From the NCBI GenBank assembly GCA_009693505.1, contig SHXD01000011.1, forward strand, positions 1-64,000: a stretch of DNA of 64,000 nt. The letters run 5' to 3'. Below the pieces are notes generated by a model. That model was not told where the DNA came from, searched no databases, and worked only from the letters and a program-made list of their open reading frames with translations. Source of the stretch: Limnohabitans sp. Its GTDB lineage: Bacteria; Pseudomonadota; Gammaproteobacteria; Burkholderiales; Burkholderiaceae_C. This document shows positions 30,680 through 40,301 of this stretch, in pieces (position 1 is the stretch's first letter; every line of letters starts with the position of its first letter). The position numbers and the translations under genes were made by a program.

Positions 30680-31570
30680 TTAAGCTGCGTTTTGAGCGGC
30701 AGCAACTTGTGCGGCCACTTCGGCCACAAAGTCGTCAACCTTCTTCTCAATGCCCTCGCCTACTACGAACATCGTGAAGGCTTTGACTTGGGTGGCTTCG
30801 GCTTTGAGCATTTGCTCAACGGTTTGTTTGTCGTTTTTCACGAAAGCTTGGTTGTTCAAGGACACTTCTTTGAGGTACTTTTGAACGGAGCCTTCGATCA
30901 TTTTGGCAGCGATGTCAGCGGGCTTGCCGGACTCAGCAGCCTTGGCGGTGGCCACTGAACGCTCTTTTTCAATCAGGTCAGCGGGTACATCGTTACTGGT
31001 CAAAGCCACAGGCTTCATGGCGGCCACGTGCATGGCAACGTCTTTGGCGGCAGTGTCTTTGCCTTCGTACTCGACCAACACACCAATGCGGGTGCCGTGC
31101 AAGTAAGTAGCGATTTGGGCGCCACCGGCCACGCGCTTGAAGCGGCGAAAGCTCATGTTCTCACCGATCTTGCCGATCAGGCCTTTGCGAACTTCTTCCA
31201 ATGTTGGACCGAAGCCGTCTTGGGTGTAGGGCAATTCGCCCAATGCAGCCACGTCGGCTGGGTTGTGCAAAGCAGCCAATTTGGCGGCCGCATTGGCAAA
31301 GGCCAAGAAGCTGTCGTTTTTGGTCACAAAGTCTGTTTCGCAGTTGACTTCGAGCATGGCGCCTGTGTTGCCTTCTGTGTAGGCAACGATCACGCCTTCG
31401 GCGGTGACGCGGGAAGCGGCTTTGCCTGCTTTTGTTCCCAATTTAACGCGCAACAACTCTTCTGCTTTGGCCATGTCGCCATCGGCTTCAGTCAAAGCTT
31501 TTTTGCATTCCATCATGGGGGCATCTGTTTTGGCGCGCAGTTCAGCGACCATGCTTGCGGTAATAGCCAT
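30680..31570 (-). CDS. tsf: Elongation factor Ts
   Basis: EF-Ts is the nucleotide-exchange factor of EF-Tu. The 296-residue protein opens with an UBA-like N-terminal domain (residues 1-55, [19 protein letters not shown]), followed by the core with [16 protein letters not shown], which contacts EF-Tu. It follows rpsB across an intrinsic terminator-like hairpin, an arrangement known from E. coli, where it reduces tsf expression relative to rpsB. Confidence 0.97.
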   Translation of the reverse strand: MAITASMVAELRAKTDAPMMECKKALTEADGDMAKAEELLRVKLGTKAGKAASRVTAEGVIVAYTEGNTGAMLEVNCETDFVTKNDSFLAFANAAAKLAALHNPADVAALGELPYTQDGFGPTLEEVRKGLIGKIGENMSFRRFKRVAGGAQIATYLHGTRIGVLVEYEGKDTAAKDVAMHVAAMKPVALTSNDVPADLIEKERSVATAKAAESGKPADIAAKMIEGSVQKYLKEVSLNNQAFVKNDKQTVEQMLKAEATQVKAFTMFVVGEGIEKKVDDFVAEVAAQVAAAQNAA

Positions 31571-31646
31571 TTGATTTCTCCGTTTCGTCTTCGAATTAAG
31601 ATTCGAGCTAAATAAAAATTGATAAAAAGTCAGTGCGACTCAGATT

Positions 31647-31673
31647 AAAAAAAAGGGGCAAGAAGCCCCTTTT
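31647..31673 (-). terminator. Terminator/attenuator between rpsB and tsf
   Basis: On the minus strand GGGGC-TTCTT-GCCCC, extended by flanking A/T pairs, is followed by a run of eight T. This is a complete intrinsic terminator, probably partially read through so that tsf is still transcribed from the rpsB promoter. Confidence 0.85.
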
Positions 31674-31690
31674 CTCTGGTTGAGAGGGCA

Positions 31691-32443
31691 TTAAGCAGCA
31701 GCTTCTTGCACTTCAACGAATTCGTCAACGCCTTCGGCGGCTACTGCATTGACCACGTCTTGAACGGCGTTGGCACGACCTTCAATAATGGCGTCGGCAA
31801 TGCCGCGAGCGTACAAAGTAACGGCTTTGGAAGAGTCGTCGTTACCAGGAATGATGTAGTCGATGCCTTCGGGTGAGTGGTTAGAGTCCACCACGCCGAT
31901 CAGGGGAATGCCCAATTTTTTGGCTTCCAAGATGGCAATCTTGTGGTAACCCACGTCGATCACGAAAATGGCATCTGGCAAAGTGGCCATGTCTTGAATG
32001 CCGCCGATGTCTTTTTCAAGCTTATCGATTTCGCGCTTGAACATGAGTTGTTCTTTTTTGCTCAAGGTGTCGAGGCCGACTTCTTGTTGAGCTTTCATGT
32101 CCTTCAAGCGCTTGATGGAAGTCTTGACGGTTTTGAAGTTGGTGAGCATGCCGCCCAACCAGCGTTGGTCAACATAAGGCACGCCGGCGCGCTGAGCTTC
32201 AGCAGCCACGGTGTCACGGGCTTGACGCTTGGTGCCCACCATGAGGATGTTGCCGCGGTTTGCAGAGAGTTGTTTGACAAACTTCAATGCGTCTTGGAAC
32301 ATCGGTAAAGATTTTTCCAAGTTGATGATGTGGATTTTGTTGCGGTGACCGAAAATGAAGGGGGACATCTTGGGGTTCCAGAAGCGTGTTTGGTGACCAA
32401 AGTGGACACCGGCTTCCAGCATTTCGCGCATGGTAACTGACAT
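31691..32443 (-). CDS. rpsB: 30S ribosomal protein S2
   Basis: S2 binds the small-subunit neck between head and body. The 250-residue protein starts [18 protein letters not shown] and has [19 protein letters not shown] and the [19 protein letters not shown] segment. The ATG at 32443 is fixed by GGAG about 10 nt upstream; the open frame continues 14 codons upstream through the structured leader. It heads the rpsB-tsf-pyrH-frr run. Confidence 0.97.
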   Translation of the reverse strand: MSVTMREMLEAGVHFGHQTRFWNPKMSPFIFGHRNKIHIINLEKSLPMFQDALKFVKQLSANRGNILMVGTKRQARDTVAAEAQRAGVPYVDQRWLGGMLTNFKTVKTSIKRLKDMKAQQEVGLDTLSKKEQLMFKREIDKLEKDIGGIQDMATLPDAIFVIDVGYHKIAILEAKKLGIPLIGVVDSNHSPEGIDYIIPGNDDSSKAVTLYARGIADAIIEGRANAVQDVVNAVAAEGVDEFVEVQEAAA

Positions 32444-32472
32444 AGATTTTCTCCGAAGGTTGGGTCTAAAAT

Positions 32473-32546
32473 CCGGCTCACACATCGGCTGTTTGAGGAA
32501 GCCCTTTCGGGTTTAATCTGAACAGCCAACACCTTGAAGGAGCCGG
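32473..32546 (-). promoter_or_regulatory. Structured rpsB leader, candidate S2 autoregulatory RNA
   Basis: The rpsB leader folds on paper into nested stems. The outer stem pairs CCGGCTC (32540-32546) with GAGCCGG (32473-32479). Inside it, GGCTGTT (32521-32527) pairs with AACAGCC (32487-32493), capped by CCC-GAAA-GGG, a GNRA tetraloop. S2 leaders with autoregulatory function are known in several bacterial groups; membership in such a class is inference from position and structure. Confidence 0.5.
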
Positions 32547-32587
32547 TTTGCGATTTACTCGCAGGGAAATTCCTGCTAAGCCAGTCG

Positions 32588-32616
32588 AGTATAGCATCCA
32601 AAATGTCCGTTTTCCA
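32588..32616 (-). promoter_or_regulatory. Candidate rpsB promoter
   Basis: On the minus strand TGGAAA (32611-32616) is followed after exactly 17 nt by TATACT (32588-32593), five of six matches to the -10 consensus. It would start the message about 140 nt upstream of the rpsB ATG, consistent with the structured leader. Confidence 0.55.
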
Positions 32617-32655
32617 GCCCTTTTCAAGCCTCCTTACCTCTAGGAATCCATCACC

Positions 32656-34008
32656 ATGCGCCCTGACCTGATTGCCACCCTGCAAGCCATTGCCCAGCAA
32701 CAAACCAGCCCGCAAGCTGAATGGGAAAAGAGCCATGAAATTGCCCGCAGTGCAGCCTGCGACAAGGTCTTTATGGACATGGCCCCTGCGACTGGCCCGT
32801 CTGTCTTGCAGGAAAAAAGCTTGGTGAACTCAGCTCTCAAGGGCTTGGCCTTCTCTGTCAAAGACCTGTTTGACGTGGCTGGGCAAGCCACTTTGGCAGG
32901 CTCCAAAGTGCTGAAAGGCGTTCCTGCAGCCCATGCAGACTGCCCTGTCGTGGCCAGGCTCAAGTCTGCTGGCGGTAGCAATTTGGGCCGAACCAACATG
33001 GTGGAGTTTGCGTTTTCTGGCATTGGCAACAACCCGCACTACGGCACACCGGCGGCTTGGGATGCCAAAACAGGCCAAGCTGTGATGAGCCATGGCAAAG
33101 GCCATGTACCTGGTGGCTCGTCTTCGGGCGCGGCAGTTTCCGTGGCCACGGGTGCGGCTTTCATCGGCATGGGCTCCGACACCGGCGGCTCCATTCGTAT
33201 TCCGGCTGCCCTCAATGGTTTGGTTGGATTTAAAAACACGGCGCGCCATGTACCCACCTTGGGCGCAGTGCCTTTGTCGACCACCATGGACACCATCTGC
33301 GCCATGACGCGCAGTGTGCGGGATGCCGTTTTGGCACACGAAATTTTGGCGGCACGAACGGTAGCCCGCTCAAGCAGGGCTCTGTCCAGTTATCGACTGG
33401 CCGTGCCTACACACTTCATGCTAGATGGCATGGAGGCTGGCGTACAAAAGGCTTGGGAACGAAGCCTATCGCGCTTGTCGCAAGCGGGTGCTCGCATAGT
33501 GGAGGTGCCACTTTCTGAAATCAAAGAGCTTGCGGGACTGCTAGCCACAGGTGGTTTTAGCGCTGCTGAAAGTTACACCTGGCATCGCCATCTTCTAGAA
33601 AAGGATGCAGCTGGCTACGACCCTCGCGTTTCGGCGCGCATTTTACGGGGGGCCAATATGAAAGCTTTTGAATATTTGGATTTACAAGCTGGCCGCTCAG
33701 CCTGGATTGCTCGGATGCAATCGGCATTGAATGCTTGCGATGCGGCCCTCTCCCCCACTGTGCCTATTTATGGTCCTACTTTGGAAAGCGTGGCACCTGG
33801 CCCAGAAAGAGACGATGCATTTTTTGCGGCCAATGCTTTGTTGCTGCGCAATACCAGCGTGATCAACATGCTAGACGGTTGTGCGTTGTCATTGCCCATT
33901 CATGAGGCAGGCGAATTGCCCAGTAGCATGATGATTTGGCAAGGCCCCATGAAGGACGATGCCATTTTAAATGTTTCAATGGCCATCGAAAGTGCTTTAA
34001 ACGCTTAA
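32656..34008 (+). CDS. Amidase-signature family protein
   Basis: The 450-residue protein belongs to the amidase-signature hydrolases, which use a Ser-cisSer-Lys triad. The Lys lies in LAFSVKDLFDVAG (near residue 71), the first Ser in PGGSSSGAAVS and the nucleophile Ser in GSDTGGSIRIPAAL. The C-terminal part is not close enough to GatA to call it a transamidosome subunit, and no gatB or gatC is adjacent. The substrate is unknown. It is divergent from rpsB and convergent with a short-chain dehydrogenase. Confidence 0.88.
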   Translation: MRPDLIATLQAIAQQQTSPQAEWEKSHEIARSAACDKVFMDMAPATGPSVLQEKSLVNSALKGLAFSVKDLFDVAGQATLAGSKVLKGVPAAHADCPVVARLKSAGGSNLGRTNMVEFAFSGIGNNPHYGTPAAWDAKTGQAVMSHGKGHVPGGSSSGAAVSVATGAAFIGMGSDTGGSIRIPAALNGLVGFKNTARHVPTLGAVPLSTTMDTICAMTRSVRDAVLAHEILAARTVARSSRALSSYRLAVPTHFMLDGMEAGVQKAWERSLSRLSQAGARIVEVPLSEIKELAGLLATGGFSAAESYTWHRHLLEKDAAGYDPRVSARILRGANMKAFEYLDLQAGRSAWIARMQSALNACDAALSPTVPIYGPTLESVAPGPERDDAFFAANALLLRNTSVINMLDGCALSLPIHEAGELPSSMMIWQGPMKDDAILNVSMAIESALNA

Positions 34009-34023
34009 GTGCCGTGACACAAC

Positions 34024-34788
34024 TTATCCGCGGCCCGCAAATGGCATCTTTGTAGCCATCACCGTGTGGAACATCACGTTGGCTTCAAGGGGCAAGCTGG
34101 CCATGTAAACCACCGACTTGCCGACAATGGCCACATCCATCAAAGGCTCGGCTTTGATTTCAAGGTTGGCTTGGGGCACACCCTTTGCCATTCTCATGGC
34201 CATGGGTGTGGCGGCATTGCCCACATCAATTTGACCTACCGCAATGTCGTACTGACGACCATCCAATGAAGCTGTTTTGGTCAGGCCAGACACCGCATGT
34301 TTGGTGGACGTGTAGGCAATGGAAAAGGGCCTTGGCGTGGTGGCTGAAATAGAGCCGTTGTTAATAATCCGGCCACCCATGGGCTTCTGGTCTTTCATGA
34401 CGCGAAAGGCTTCGCGAATGCATAAGAACATGCCTGTTAAATTGGTATCGACCACGCCCTTCCACATTTCCAAACTCAGTTCGGGCAAGGGAATAGCGGG
34501 TGTACTCACACCCGCATTGTTGAACAACAAATCGACACGGCCAAATGTTTTGACACATTGCGCAAACAAGTTGGCGACTGAGTCTTCTTGCGTCACGTCG
34601 GTGGGCACGGCCAAAACACGCGCGCCAGCGTTCAAGGCCTTGGCTTCTTCAACCACCTCTTCCAAATTGGCCTGCCTTCGACCAGCCAACACAACGCACC
34701 AGCCATCATGCAACAAAGCCATGGCTGTGGCTTTGCCAATGCCAGAACCTGCGCCGGTCACAATGGCAATTTTTGAATTTTGTGTCAT
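34024..34788 (-). CDS. Short-chain dehydrogenase/reductase, substrate unknown
   Basis: A classical SDR of 254 residues. The cofactor motif GAGSGIG is at about 12-18, NNAG at about 90, catalytic Ser in NNGSISA and the YxxxK pair in YTSTK (about 161-165). An Arg pair after the second beta strand (AGRRQ) favours NADP. The C-terminal region has the VGNAATPMA loop. The substrate cannot be read from the sequence, and the only close neighbour is the convergent amidase, which may be unrelated. Confidence 0.9.
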   Translation of the reverse strand: MTQNSKIAIVTGAGSGIGKATAMALLHDGWCVVLAGRRQANLEEVVEEAKALNAGARVLAVPTDVTQEDSVANLFAQCVKTFGRVDLLFNNAGVSTPAIPLPELSLEMWKGVVDTNLTGMFLCIREAFRVMKDQKPMGGRIINNGSISATTPRPFSIAYTSTKHAVSGLTKTASLDGRQYDIAVGQIDVGNAATPMAMRMAKGVPQANLEIKAEPLMDVAIVGKSVVYMASLPLEANVMFHTVMATKMPFAGRG

Positions 34789-34857
34789 GGCTTTTTTCTC
34801 CTGCTGATATTGAGATGAATAAACTTAACTGAAATTTGCTTGTCTTGAAAAAAAGCT

Positions 34858-37173
34858 TCAGCGTCGATTCTTACGCGCTTGACTGGATTTTTTTTGACCT
34901 ACTGACTTTGAAGCTGCGCCTTTTGCAGATGCTTTGGCTTGACGATTGGGTGAGCTCAAGCCCTCCGCCTTTCGACCTTGCAAAGGCCGCGACTGATTGG
35001 CCTTGGCTTTGACGCCATCGGCACTCAATTCAGATCCCCTTGAGGCGCCGCGAGAGCCAGATTTGTGATTGCCCTTGTCACGCAATTGTCGAGGGCTGAA
35101 CTCTTCAGCAGGATTGACCAAACGGAAATCAATTTTCCTGCCGTCCAAGTCAACTCGGCTGACCTGAATTTGAACACGCGTGCCTATGGCATAACGAATG
35201 CCTGTTCGCTCACCCCGCAATTCTTGGCGTGCTTCATCAAAGCGGAAGTACTCTCCGCCGAGTTCAGTGATGTGCACCAAGCCCTCAACATACAAAGTGT
35301 CCAAAGTGACGAAAATTCCGAAGCTGGTGGCCGATGTAACCAACCCGGAATACTCCTCGCCCAAATGCTCACGCATGTATTTGCATTTAAGCCAAGCTTC
35401 AACATCGCGGCTGGCTTCATCGGCACGGCGCTCATTGGCACTGCAATGCAGACCTGCTGCTTCCCAAGCTTGCTGTTCGGCGGGCGACATTTTGATGCGC
35501 GGTGCATCGTCCATTTGAGCGCCTGCTTTGTTTTTCTGCAAACGCTTGGCCAGCTTGGCCTGCGCTTCACCGGGCAACGGCAAGGCAGGCAACTGGTATT
35601 TCTTGTTTGCCAATATGGCCTTGATCACGCGATGCACCAGCAAGTCGGGATAGCGGCGAATGGGGCTGGTGAAGTGTGTATAGGCTTCGTATGCCAAGCC
35701 AAAGTGGCCGCTGTTGATGGGCGTGTAAATGGCTTGCTGCATAGAGCGCAACAGCATGGTGTGAATTTGCTGTGCGTCTGGCCTTTCCTTGGTGGCCTGT
35801 GCAATGTGTTGAAACTCACTTGGCTTAGGCTCATCACTGACGGTATAGGGCAAGCCCAAGGCCTTCAAGTAATTGCGCAGCAAATCTTTCTTTTCGGGCG
35901 TGGGGCCTTCGTGAACACGGAACAAACCAGGATGCTTGCTGTTCTGAATAAAGTCGGCACTGCACACGTTGGCTGCCAACATGGCTTCTTCAATGAGACG
36001 GTGCGCTTCAGTGCGAACACGCGGCACAATTTTGTCAATGCGGCCGTTGTCATCGCAAATGATTTGTGTTTCAGTGGTCTCAAAATCGACAGCGCCACGA
36101 ACCGCACGCGATGCCAACAAGGCTCGGTAGACATCGTGCAAATTGAGCAAGTCGTTGACCCGCGCTTTGCGCTTGATAGCCTCAGGACCTCGTGTGTTGG
36201 CTAAGATGGCAGCGACTTCGGTGTAGGTGAACCGCGCGTGGCTGTACATTACTGCGGGATAAAACTGATAGGCGTGAACATCGCCTTTGGCCGTAATGAG
36301 CATGTCGCAAACCATGCACAAACGCTCTACTTCAGGATTCAATGAACACAAACCATTGGAGAGTTTTTCCGGCAGCATGGGAATGACACGGCGCGGGAAA
36401 TACACACTGGTGGCGCGGTCGTAGGCATCGATGTCAATGGCACTGCCCGTGGCCACATAGTTGCTGACATCGGCAATGGCCACCAACAAACGCCAGCCTT
36501 TGGTCTTGCCAATTTTGGCCGGCTCGCAATACACTGCATCGTCAAAGTCGCGTGCATCTTCACCGTCAATGGTGACCAAAGGAATATCGATTAAATCAAT
36601 TCGGTCTTTGGAATCTTGCGGACGAACTTTGTCGGGCAACTCTCTCGCCAATTCTAAACATGCTGCAGAGAATTCATGCGGCACACTGTACTTGCGCACG
36701 GCAATGTCAATCTCCATACCAGGGTCGTCAATTTCGCCCAGTACTTCTGTCACACGGCCTACAGGTTGGCCAAACAATGCAGGCGGTTCGGTGAGTTCAA
36801 CCACCACCACTTGACCGGGCTTGCCTGTGCCAATGCCTACTTTGGGAATGAGAATATCTTGGCCATAACGCTTGTCTTCAGGCGCCACAATCCAGATGCC
36901 GCCTTCGTTGAGCAAGCGGCCAATGATGGGGTGTGCAGGTCGCTCCATGATTTCAACCACACGACCTTCAGGCCTGCCTTTTCGATCTTGTCGAACGATG
37001 CGAACCTTCACACGATCTTTGTGCAACACTGCACGCATTTCGTTGGGTGGCAGAAAAATATCACCGTCACCATCATCACGGATTAAGAAGCCGTGACCAT
37101 CGCGATGTCCTTGCACACTGCCCTCGATTTCATCGAGGAGTCCAGAGGGGTGGCTAATTTTTTTGATATACAA
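34858..37173 (-). CDS. rnr: Ribonuclease R
   Basis: RNase R is the processive 3'-5' exoribonuclease that digests structured RNA and helps degrade tmRNA-tagged messages. The protein (771 residues from the most upstream start) has an OB cold-shock domain (about 20-80, GHRDGHGFLIRDDG), the RNB catalytic domain with IDGEDARDFDDAVYCE metal-binding acids, an S1 domain near 640-720 and a Lys/Ser-rich basic tail. The N-terminal helix-turn-helix of E. coli RNase R is absent. The only plausible start upstream of the first domain is TTG at 37173, 22 nt from the divergent tRNA-Leu, so the start is uncertain. Confidence 0.93.
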   Translation of the reverse strand: MYIKKISHPSGLLDEIEGSVQGHRDGHGFLIRDDGDGDIFLPPNEMRAVLHKDRVKVRIVRQDRKGRPEGRVVEIMERPAHPIIGRLLNEGGIWIVAPEDKRYGQDILIPKVGIGTGKPGQVVVVELTEPPALFGQPVGRVTEVLGEIDDPGMEIDIAVRKYSVPHEFSAACLELARELPDKVRPQDSKDRIDLIDIPLVTIDGEDARDFDDAVYCEPAKIGKTKGWRLLVAIADVSNYVATGSAIDIDAYDRATSVYFPRRVIPMLPEKLSNGLCSLNPEVERLCMVCDMLITAKGDVHAYQFYPAVMYSHARFTYTEVAAILANTRGPEAIKRKARVNDLLNLHDVYRALLASRAVRGAVDFETTETQIICDDNGRIDKIVPRVRTEAHRLIEEAMLAANVCSADFIQNSKHPGLFRVHEGPTPEKKDLLRNYLKALGLPYTVSDEPKPSEFQHIAQATKERPDAQQIHTMLLRSMQQAIYTPINSGHFGLAYEAYTHFTSPIRRYPDLLVHRVIKAILANKKYQLPALPLPGEAQAKLAKRLQKNKAGAQMDDAPRIKMSPAEQQAWEAAGLHCSANERRADEASRDVEAWLKCKYMREHLGEEYSGLVTSATSFGIFVTLDTLYVEGLVHITELGGEYFRFDEARQELRGERTGIRYAIGTRVQIQVSRVDLDGRKIDFRLVNPAEEFSPRQLRDKGNHKSGSRGASRGSELSADGVKAKANQSRPLQGRKAEGLSSPNRQAKASAKGAASKSVGQKKSSQARKNRR

Positions 37174-37194
37174 TCCTTCGTTCTTGTCCTGAGA

Positions 37195-37279
<85 letters not shown>

Positions 37280-37289
37280 AGTTTAATCA

Positions 37290-37316
37290 AAGCTGCACAC
37301 ATGGCAGCTTTTTTTT
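37290..37316 (+). terminator. Terminator after tRNA-Leu
   Basis: AAGCTGC and GCAGCTT form a 7-bp stem with a 7-nt loop followed by eight T on the plus strand, directly downstream of the tRNA. It lies just beyond the 3' end of rimO on the other strand. Confidence 0.9.
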
Positions 37317-37357
37317 CGAGTCTGTTTTTCAAATTTGAGTGCATTTCAAAATGCATT

Positions 37358-38767
37358 TTAGACAGGCAAAGCTACAAGATCGTGACCATCCACACCCACA
37401 ATTCGTGCACGTGTGAATTCACCTACCTTGTAGGTCTTGCTAATCTTCTCGGGTGGCAGCAACTTCACCACGCCATCAATTTCAGGCGCATCGGCATAAG
37501 TCCTGCCAATGCCACCTTTTTTGCCCATGGCTGTGGCCGAATCGACCAGCACCTGCATGGTGGCGCCGATGCGCTGCTGTAAACGTTGGATGGACACTTC
37601 CTCGACCACTTCCATGAATCGTGAGCGGCGCTCCTCCCTGACTGCTTGAGGCAACATGCCTGGCAATTCATTGGCTACGGCGCCCTTCACAGGGCTGTAT
37701 GCAAAACAGCCCGCTCTGTCAATTTGTGCTTCCCGAACAAAGTTGAGCAGGTGCTCAAACTCAGTTTCGGTCTCACCAGGAAAGCCCGCAATGAAAGTGC
37801 TGCGAATGACCAACTGCGGACACACTTCGCGCCACTTTTGAATGCGCTCTAAATTCTTTTCGCCACTTGCAGGACGCTTCATGCGCTTGAGCACATCGGG
37901 ATGGCTGTGCTGCAATGGCACATCCAAATAAGGCAAGATGGAACCGGTGGCCATGAGCGGCAGAACGTCATCCACCGCAGGGTACGGATAGACGTAATGC
38001 AATCGAACCCACGCGCCATACTTCTGCGCAATTTCACCCAGCGCTTGCACCAACTCAAGCATGCGCGTTTTCACAGGACGACCTTCCCAGAAGCCCATGC
38101 GGTATTTCACATCGACGCCATAAGCGGAAGTGTCTTGGCTGATGACCAACAACTCTTTTACGCCCCCTTCAAACAAAGCCTCTGCTTCTTTGAGCACGTC
38201 GCCAATCGGCCTTGACACCAAATCGCCGCGCATCGATGGAATGATGCAAAAAGTGCAGCGGTGGTTGCAACCTTCGCTGATTTTCAAATACGCGTAATGC
38301 CGAGGTGTGAGTTTGAGCCCTGCCACGCCAAATGAGTTGGGCATCAAGTCGATGAATGGATCGTGTGGTTTGGGCAAATGCGCGTGCACCGCGTCCATGA
38401 CTTCTTGGGTGGCATGCGGTCCGGTAACGGCCAGCACGCTGGGGTGTATTTCACGGACCAAGTTGCCACCACCTTCTGCCTCTTTGGCGCCCAGACAGCC
38501 AGTGACAATGACTTTGCCATTCACGTTCAATGCTTCAGCGATGGTGTCCAAGCTTTCCTTGACGGCATCGTCAATGAAGCCGCAGGTGTTGACGATGACC
38601 AGATCGGCGCCTTCAAAAGTCTTGGAAGTTTGATAGCCCTCGGCGCTGAGTTGCGTGAGGATGAGTTCGGAGTCAGTGAGGGCTTTGGGACATCCCAGAC
38701 TGACAAAACCCACTTTAGGGGCAGAAGTAGGACTGCTATCAGTCACTGCGGTAGCAATTTCGTTCAT
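37358..38767 (-). CDS. rimO: Ribosomal protein S12 methylthiotransferase
   Basis: RimO adds a methylthio group to an Asp of S12. The 469-residue radical-SAM protein has the N-terminal MTTase domain with three Cys ([25 protein letters not shown]), the radical-SAM cluster [16 protein letters not shown] and a C-terminal TRAM domain. The ATG at 38767 ([10 protein letters not shown]) is chosen over an upstream extension, with GGGGA just before it. Confidence 0.96.
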   Translation of the reverse strand: MNEIATAVTDSSPTSAPKVGFVSLGCPKALTDSELILTQLSAEGYQTSKTFEGADLVIVNTCGFIDDAVKESLDTIAEALNVNGKVIVTGCLGAKEAEGGGNLVREIHPSVLAVTGPHATQEVMDAVHAHLPKPHDPFIDLMPNSFGVAGLKLTPRHYAYLKISEGCNHRCTFCIIPSMRGDLVSRPIGDVLKEAEALFEGGVKELLVISQDTSAYGVDVKYRMGFWEGRPVKTRMLELVQALGEIAQKYGAWVRLHYVYPYPAVDDVLPLMATGSILPYLDVPLQHSHPDVLKRMKRPASGEKNLERIQKWREVCPQLVIRSTFIAGFPGETETEFEHLLNFVREAQIDRAGCFAYSPVKGAVANELPGMLPQAVREERRSRFMEVVEEVSIQRLQQRIGATMQVLVDSATAMGKKGGIGRTYADAPEIDGVVKLLPPEKISKTYKVGEFTRARIVGVDGHDLVALPV

Positions 38768-38836
38768 TCCCCTATTGTCCCAGTAATTTGGGGACGAAGC
38801 GCCAAGCATTCCATTTGCCCATCGATGACGCCAAAT

Positions 38837-39331
38837 TCAGGGTTTGAGGCCAAAAGCATTCAAGAATTGAGCGGTTTGTTTCTGCATTTGCTCTTGCATT
38901 TGACTCACGATGTTTTCGGACTGATACCCCATTTTGGACTGCATCAGCATGAGTGATTGCAAATTGCTCTCTAAATAAGCCCCCATGTGGCCCTGCATGG
39001 CATGCCCATAAAAGCGAATGATGTTGGCCAAAACGGCTTCTGTAAACATGGGCGCACCCGCAGATTCTTCCTCCAAAATGATTTGAAGCAGAAGGTTGCG
39101 GGTAAGGTCTTCGCCCGTTTTGGCGTCCCTGACGACAAAGACTTGGCCTTGCATGACCAATTGCTTGATTTCAGTCAAAGTGACATAACTGGACGTTTTG
39201 GTGTCGTACAGCCTGCGATTAGGGTATTTTTTAATCACCCTCTGAGGCTGACTTGCAACGTTATCAGAGGCCGAGTCGGCATGTGCTTCGCTGGCAGCAG
39301 GAGTCGATTTGGAGGCGGATTTTCTGACCAT
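38837..39331 (-). CDS. phaR: Polyhydroxyalkanoate synthesis repressor PhaR
   Basis: PhaR senses polyhydroxyalkanoate and represses phasin and related genes. The 164-residue protein has a variable Ala/Ser-rich N-terminus and then the PHB/PHA accumulation regulator DNA-binding domain RVIKKYPNRRLYDTKTSSYV (about 32-51), LTEIKQLV and a middle acidic region. The C-terminus is Gln-rich (MQEQMQKQ). No phaC or phasin gene is next to it; 3-hydroxybutyrate dehydrogenase is about 8 kb away. It is a single-gene unit facing the palindromic element. Confidence 0.92.
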   Translation of the reverse strand: MVRKSASKSTPAASEAHADSASDNVASQPQRVIKKYPNRRLYDTKTSSYVTLTEIKQLVMQGQVFVVRDAKTGEDLTRNLLLQIILEEESAGAPMFTEAVLANIIRFYGHAMQGHMGAYLESNLQSLMLMQSKMGYQSENIVSQMQEQMQKQTAQFLNAFGLKP

Positions 39332-39469
39332 GATTTACACACTTCTCTAAATGAATAACAATCTGTAACGGTAAAAAGCAATGAGCGACAGCATGCTGCA
39401 CTGCAACAGATTTTAAAGTTACCCACTGAGCCACTTCTACGGGGAGTTACCCTCAATTTCGCCAAACAT

Positions 39470-39646
39470 TTAATTAGGGTGAAAATAAATGGGGTCAGAG
39501 CAACATTAATTTCCAATAAGTGGGGGTAGAGGCTAATGAGGGCTTCCTCATATGGAGTACCAGAAATCGTCAGCCCCCATTAGCCTCTACCCCCACTTAT
39601 TGGAAATTAATGTTGCTCTGACCCCATTTATTTTCACCCCAATTAA
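39470..39646. repeat. 177-bp near-perfect palindrome, copy A
   Basis: The left arm (39470-39544) and right arm (39572-39646) are reverse complements of about 75 nt with two mismatches, around a 27-nt loop (39545-39571). The arms contain GGGGTCAGAGCAACATTAATTT near their outer ends and a G-rich inner part. It lies just upstream of the SOUL gene, whose ATG is 4 nt beyond the right arm. It has the form of a MITE or REP-like element without a transposase gene. Together with 39332-39469, where I see nothing else, it fills the 319-bp gap after phaR. Confidence 0.92.
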
Positions 39647-39650
39647 CCTT

Positions 39651-40301
39651 ATGCACATGCGAATTTTCTACACTTTCATTCTTCTGCTGATTGGACAAAA
39701 TGCCATGGCCATTGAAGAACCTGCTTTCAAGATTGTTCTTAAATATGAGGCGTTTGAAGTTCGGCAATATGCGCCCATGTTGGTGGCCGAAACGCTGATA
39801 GATGGCAATATGGATGAGGCTTCCAACAAAGGCTTTCGAAAAATAGCAGACTATATTTTTGGCAACAATCGCGCTAATCAAACGGGCACCTCTGCAAAGA
39901 TCGCCATGACAGCCCCAGTTACTCTTGAGCCTGTTTCTGAAAAAATTGCCATGACTGCGCCTGTAACCCTAAGTGCAACACAACAAGGCGGTGACATGGC
40001 TTCCGCCGTCAAGTGGCGCGTGCACTTTGTCATGCCCGCCAAATACACCTTGAGCAACATTCCTTTGCCCAACAATACAGAAGTGAAGTTGCGTGAAATT
40101 CCTGGAAAGTTTTTTGCTGTTCACAGCTATACGGGCTTTAATTCTGTATCGCAGGTTCAAACCAAGTCGGATGAACTCTTAGCTTGGCTCCAAAGTAAAA
40201 ACTTCAAACCATTGAGTAGCGTACAGCTTTCGCGATATGACCCGCCTTGGACCTTGCCGATGTTTCGGCGCAATGAAATCATGGTGGAGATAGAGCAATG
40301 A
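39651..40301 (+). CDS. SOUL family heme-binding protein, exported
   Basis: The 216-residue protein has a signal peptide (MHMRIFYTFILLLIGQNAMA, cut near residue 20) and the SOUL domain with YEAFEVRQYAPMLVAE, two repeats of KIAMTAPVTL and YDPPWTLPMFRRNEIMVEI near the end. SOUL proteins bind heme; bacterial functions are poorly known. I start at the ATG at 39651, because the 33 codons upstream lie inside the palindromic element. The stop overlaps the ATG of the amidohydrolase by 4 nt, so the two are coupled. Confidence 0.88.
   Translation: MHMRIFYTFILLLIGQNAMAIEEPAFKIVLKYEAFEVRQYAPMLVAETLIDGNMDEASNKGFRKIADYIFGNNRANQTGTSAKIAMTAPVTLEPVSEKIAMTAPVTLSATQQGGDMASAVKWRVHFVMPAKYTLSNIPLPNNTEVKLREIPGKFFAVHSYTGFNSVSQVQTKSDELLAWLQSKNFKPLSSVQLSRYDPPWTLPMFRRNEIMVEIEQ

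Noticed and set aside
35065-36204. 379-codon open frame on the plus strand inside rnr
   Set aside because: Long, but fully antisense to the RNase R catalytic domain; composition (Cys, His, Leu, Val rich) fits a shadow frame.
39552-39650. 33-codon N-terminal extension of the SOUL protein through the palindrome
   Set aside because: The extension would hide the signal peptide and is encoded by the repeat; both arms encode the same peptide outward simply because they are inverted copies.
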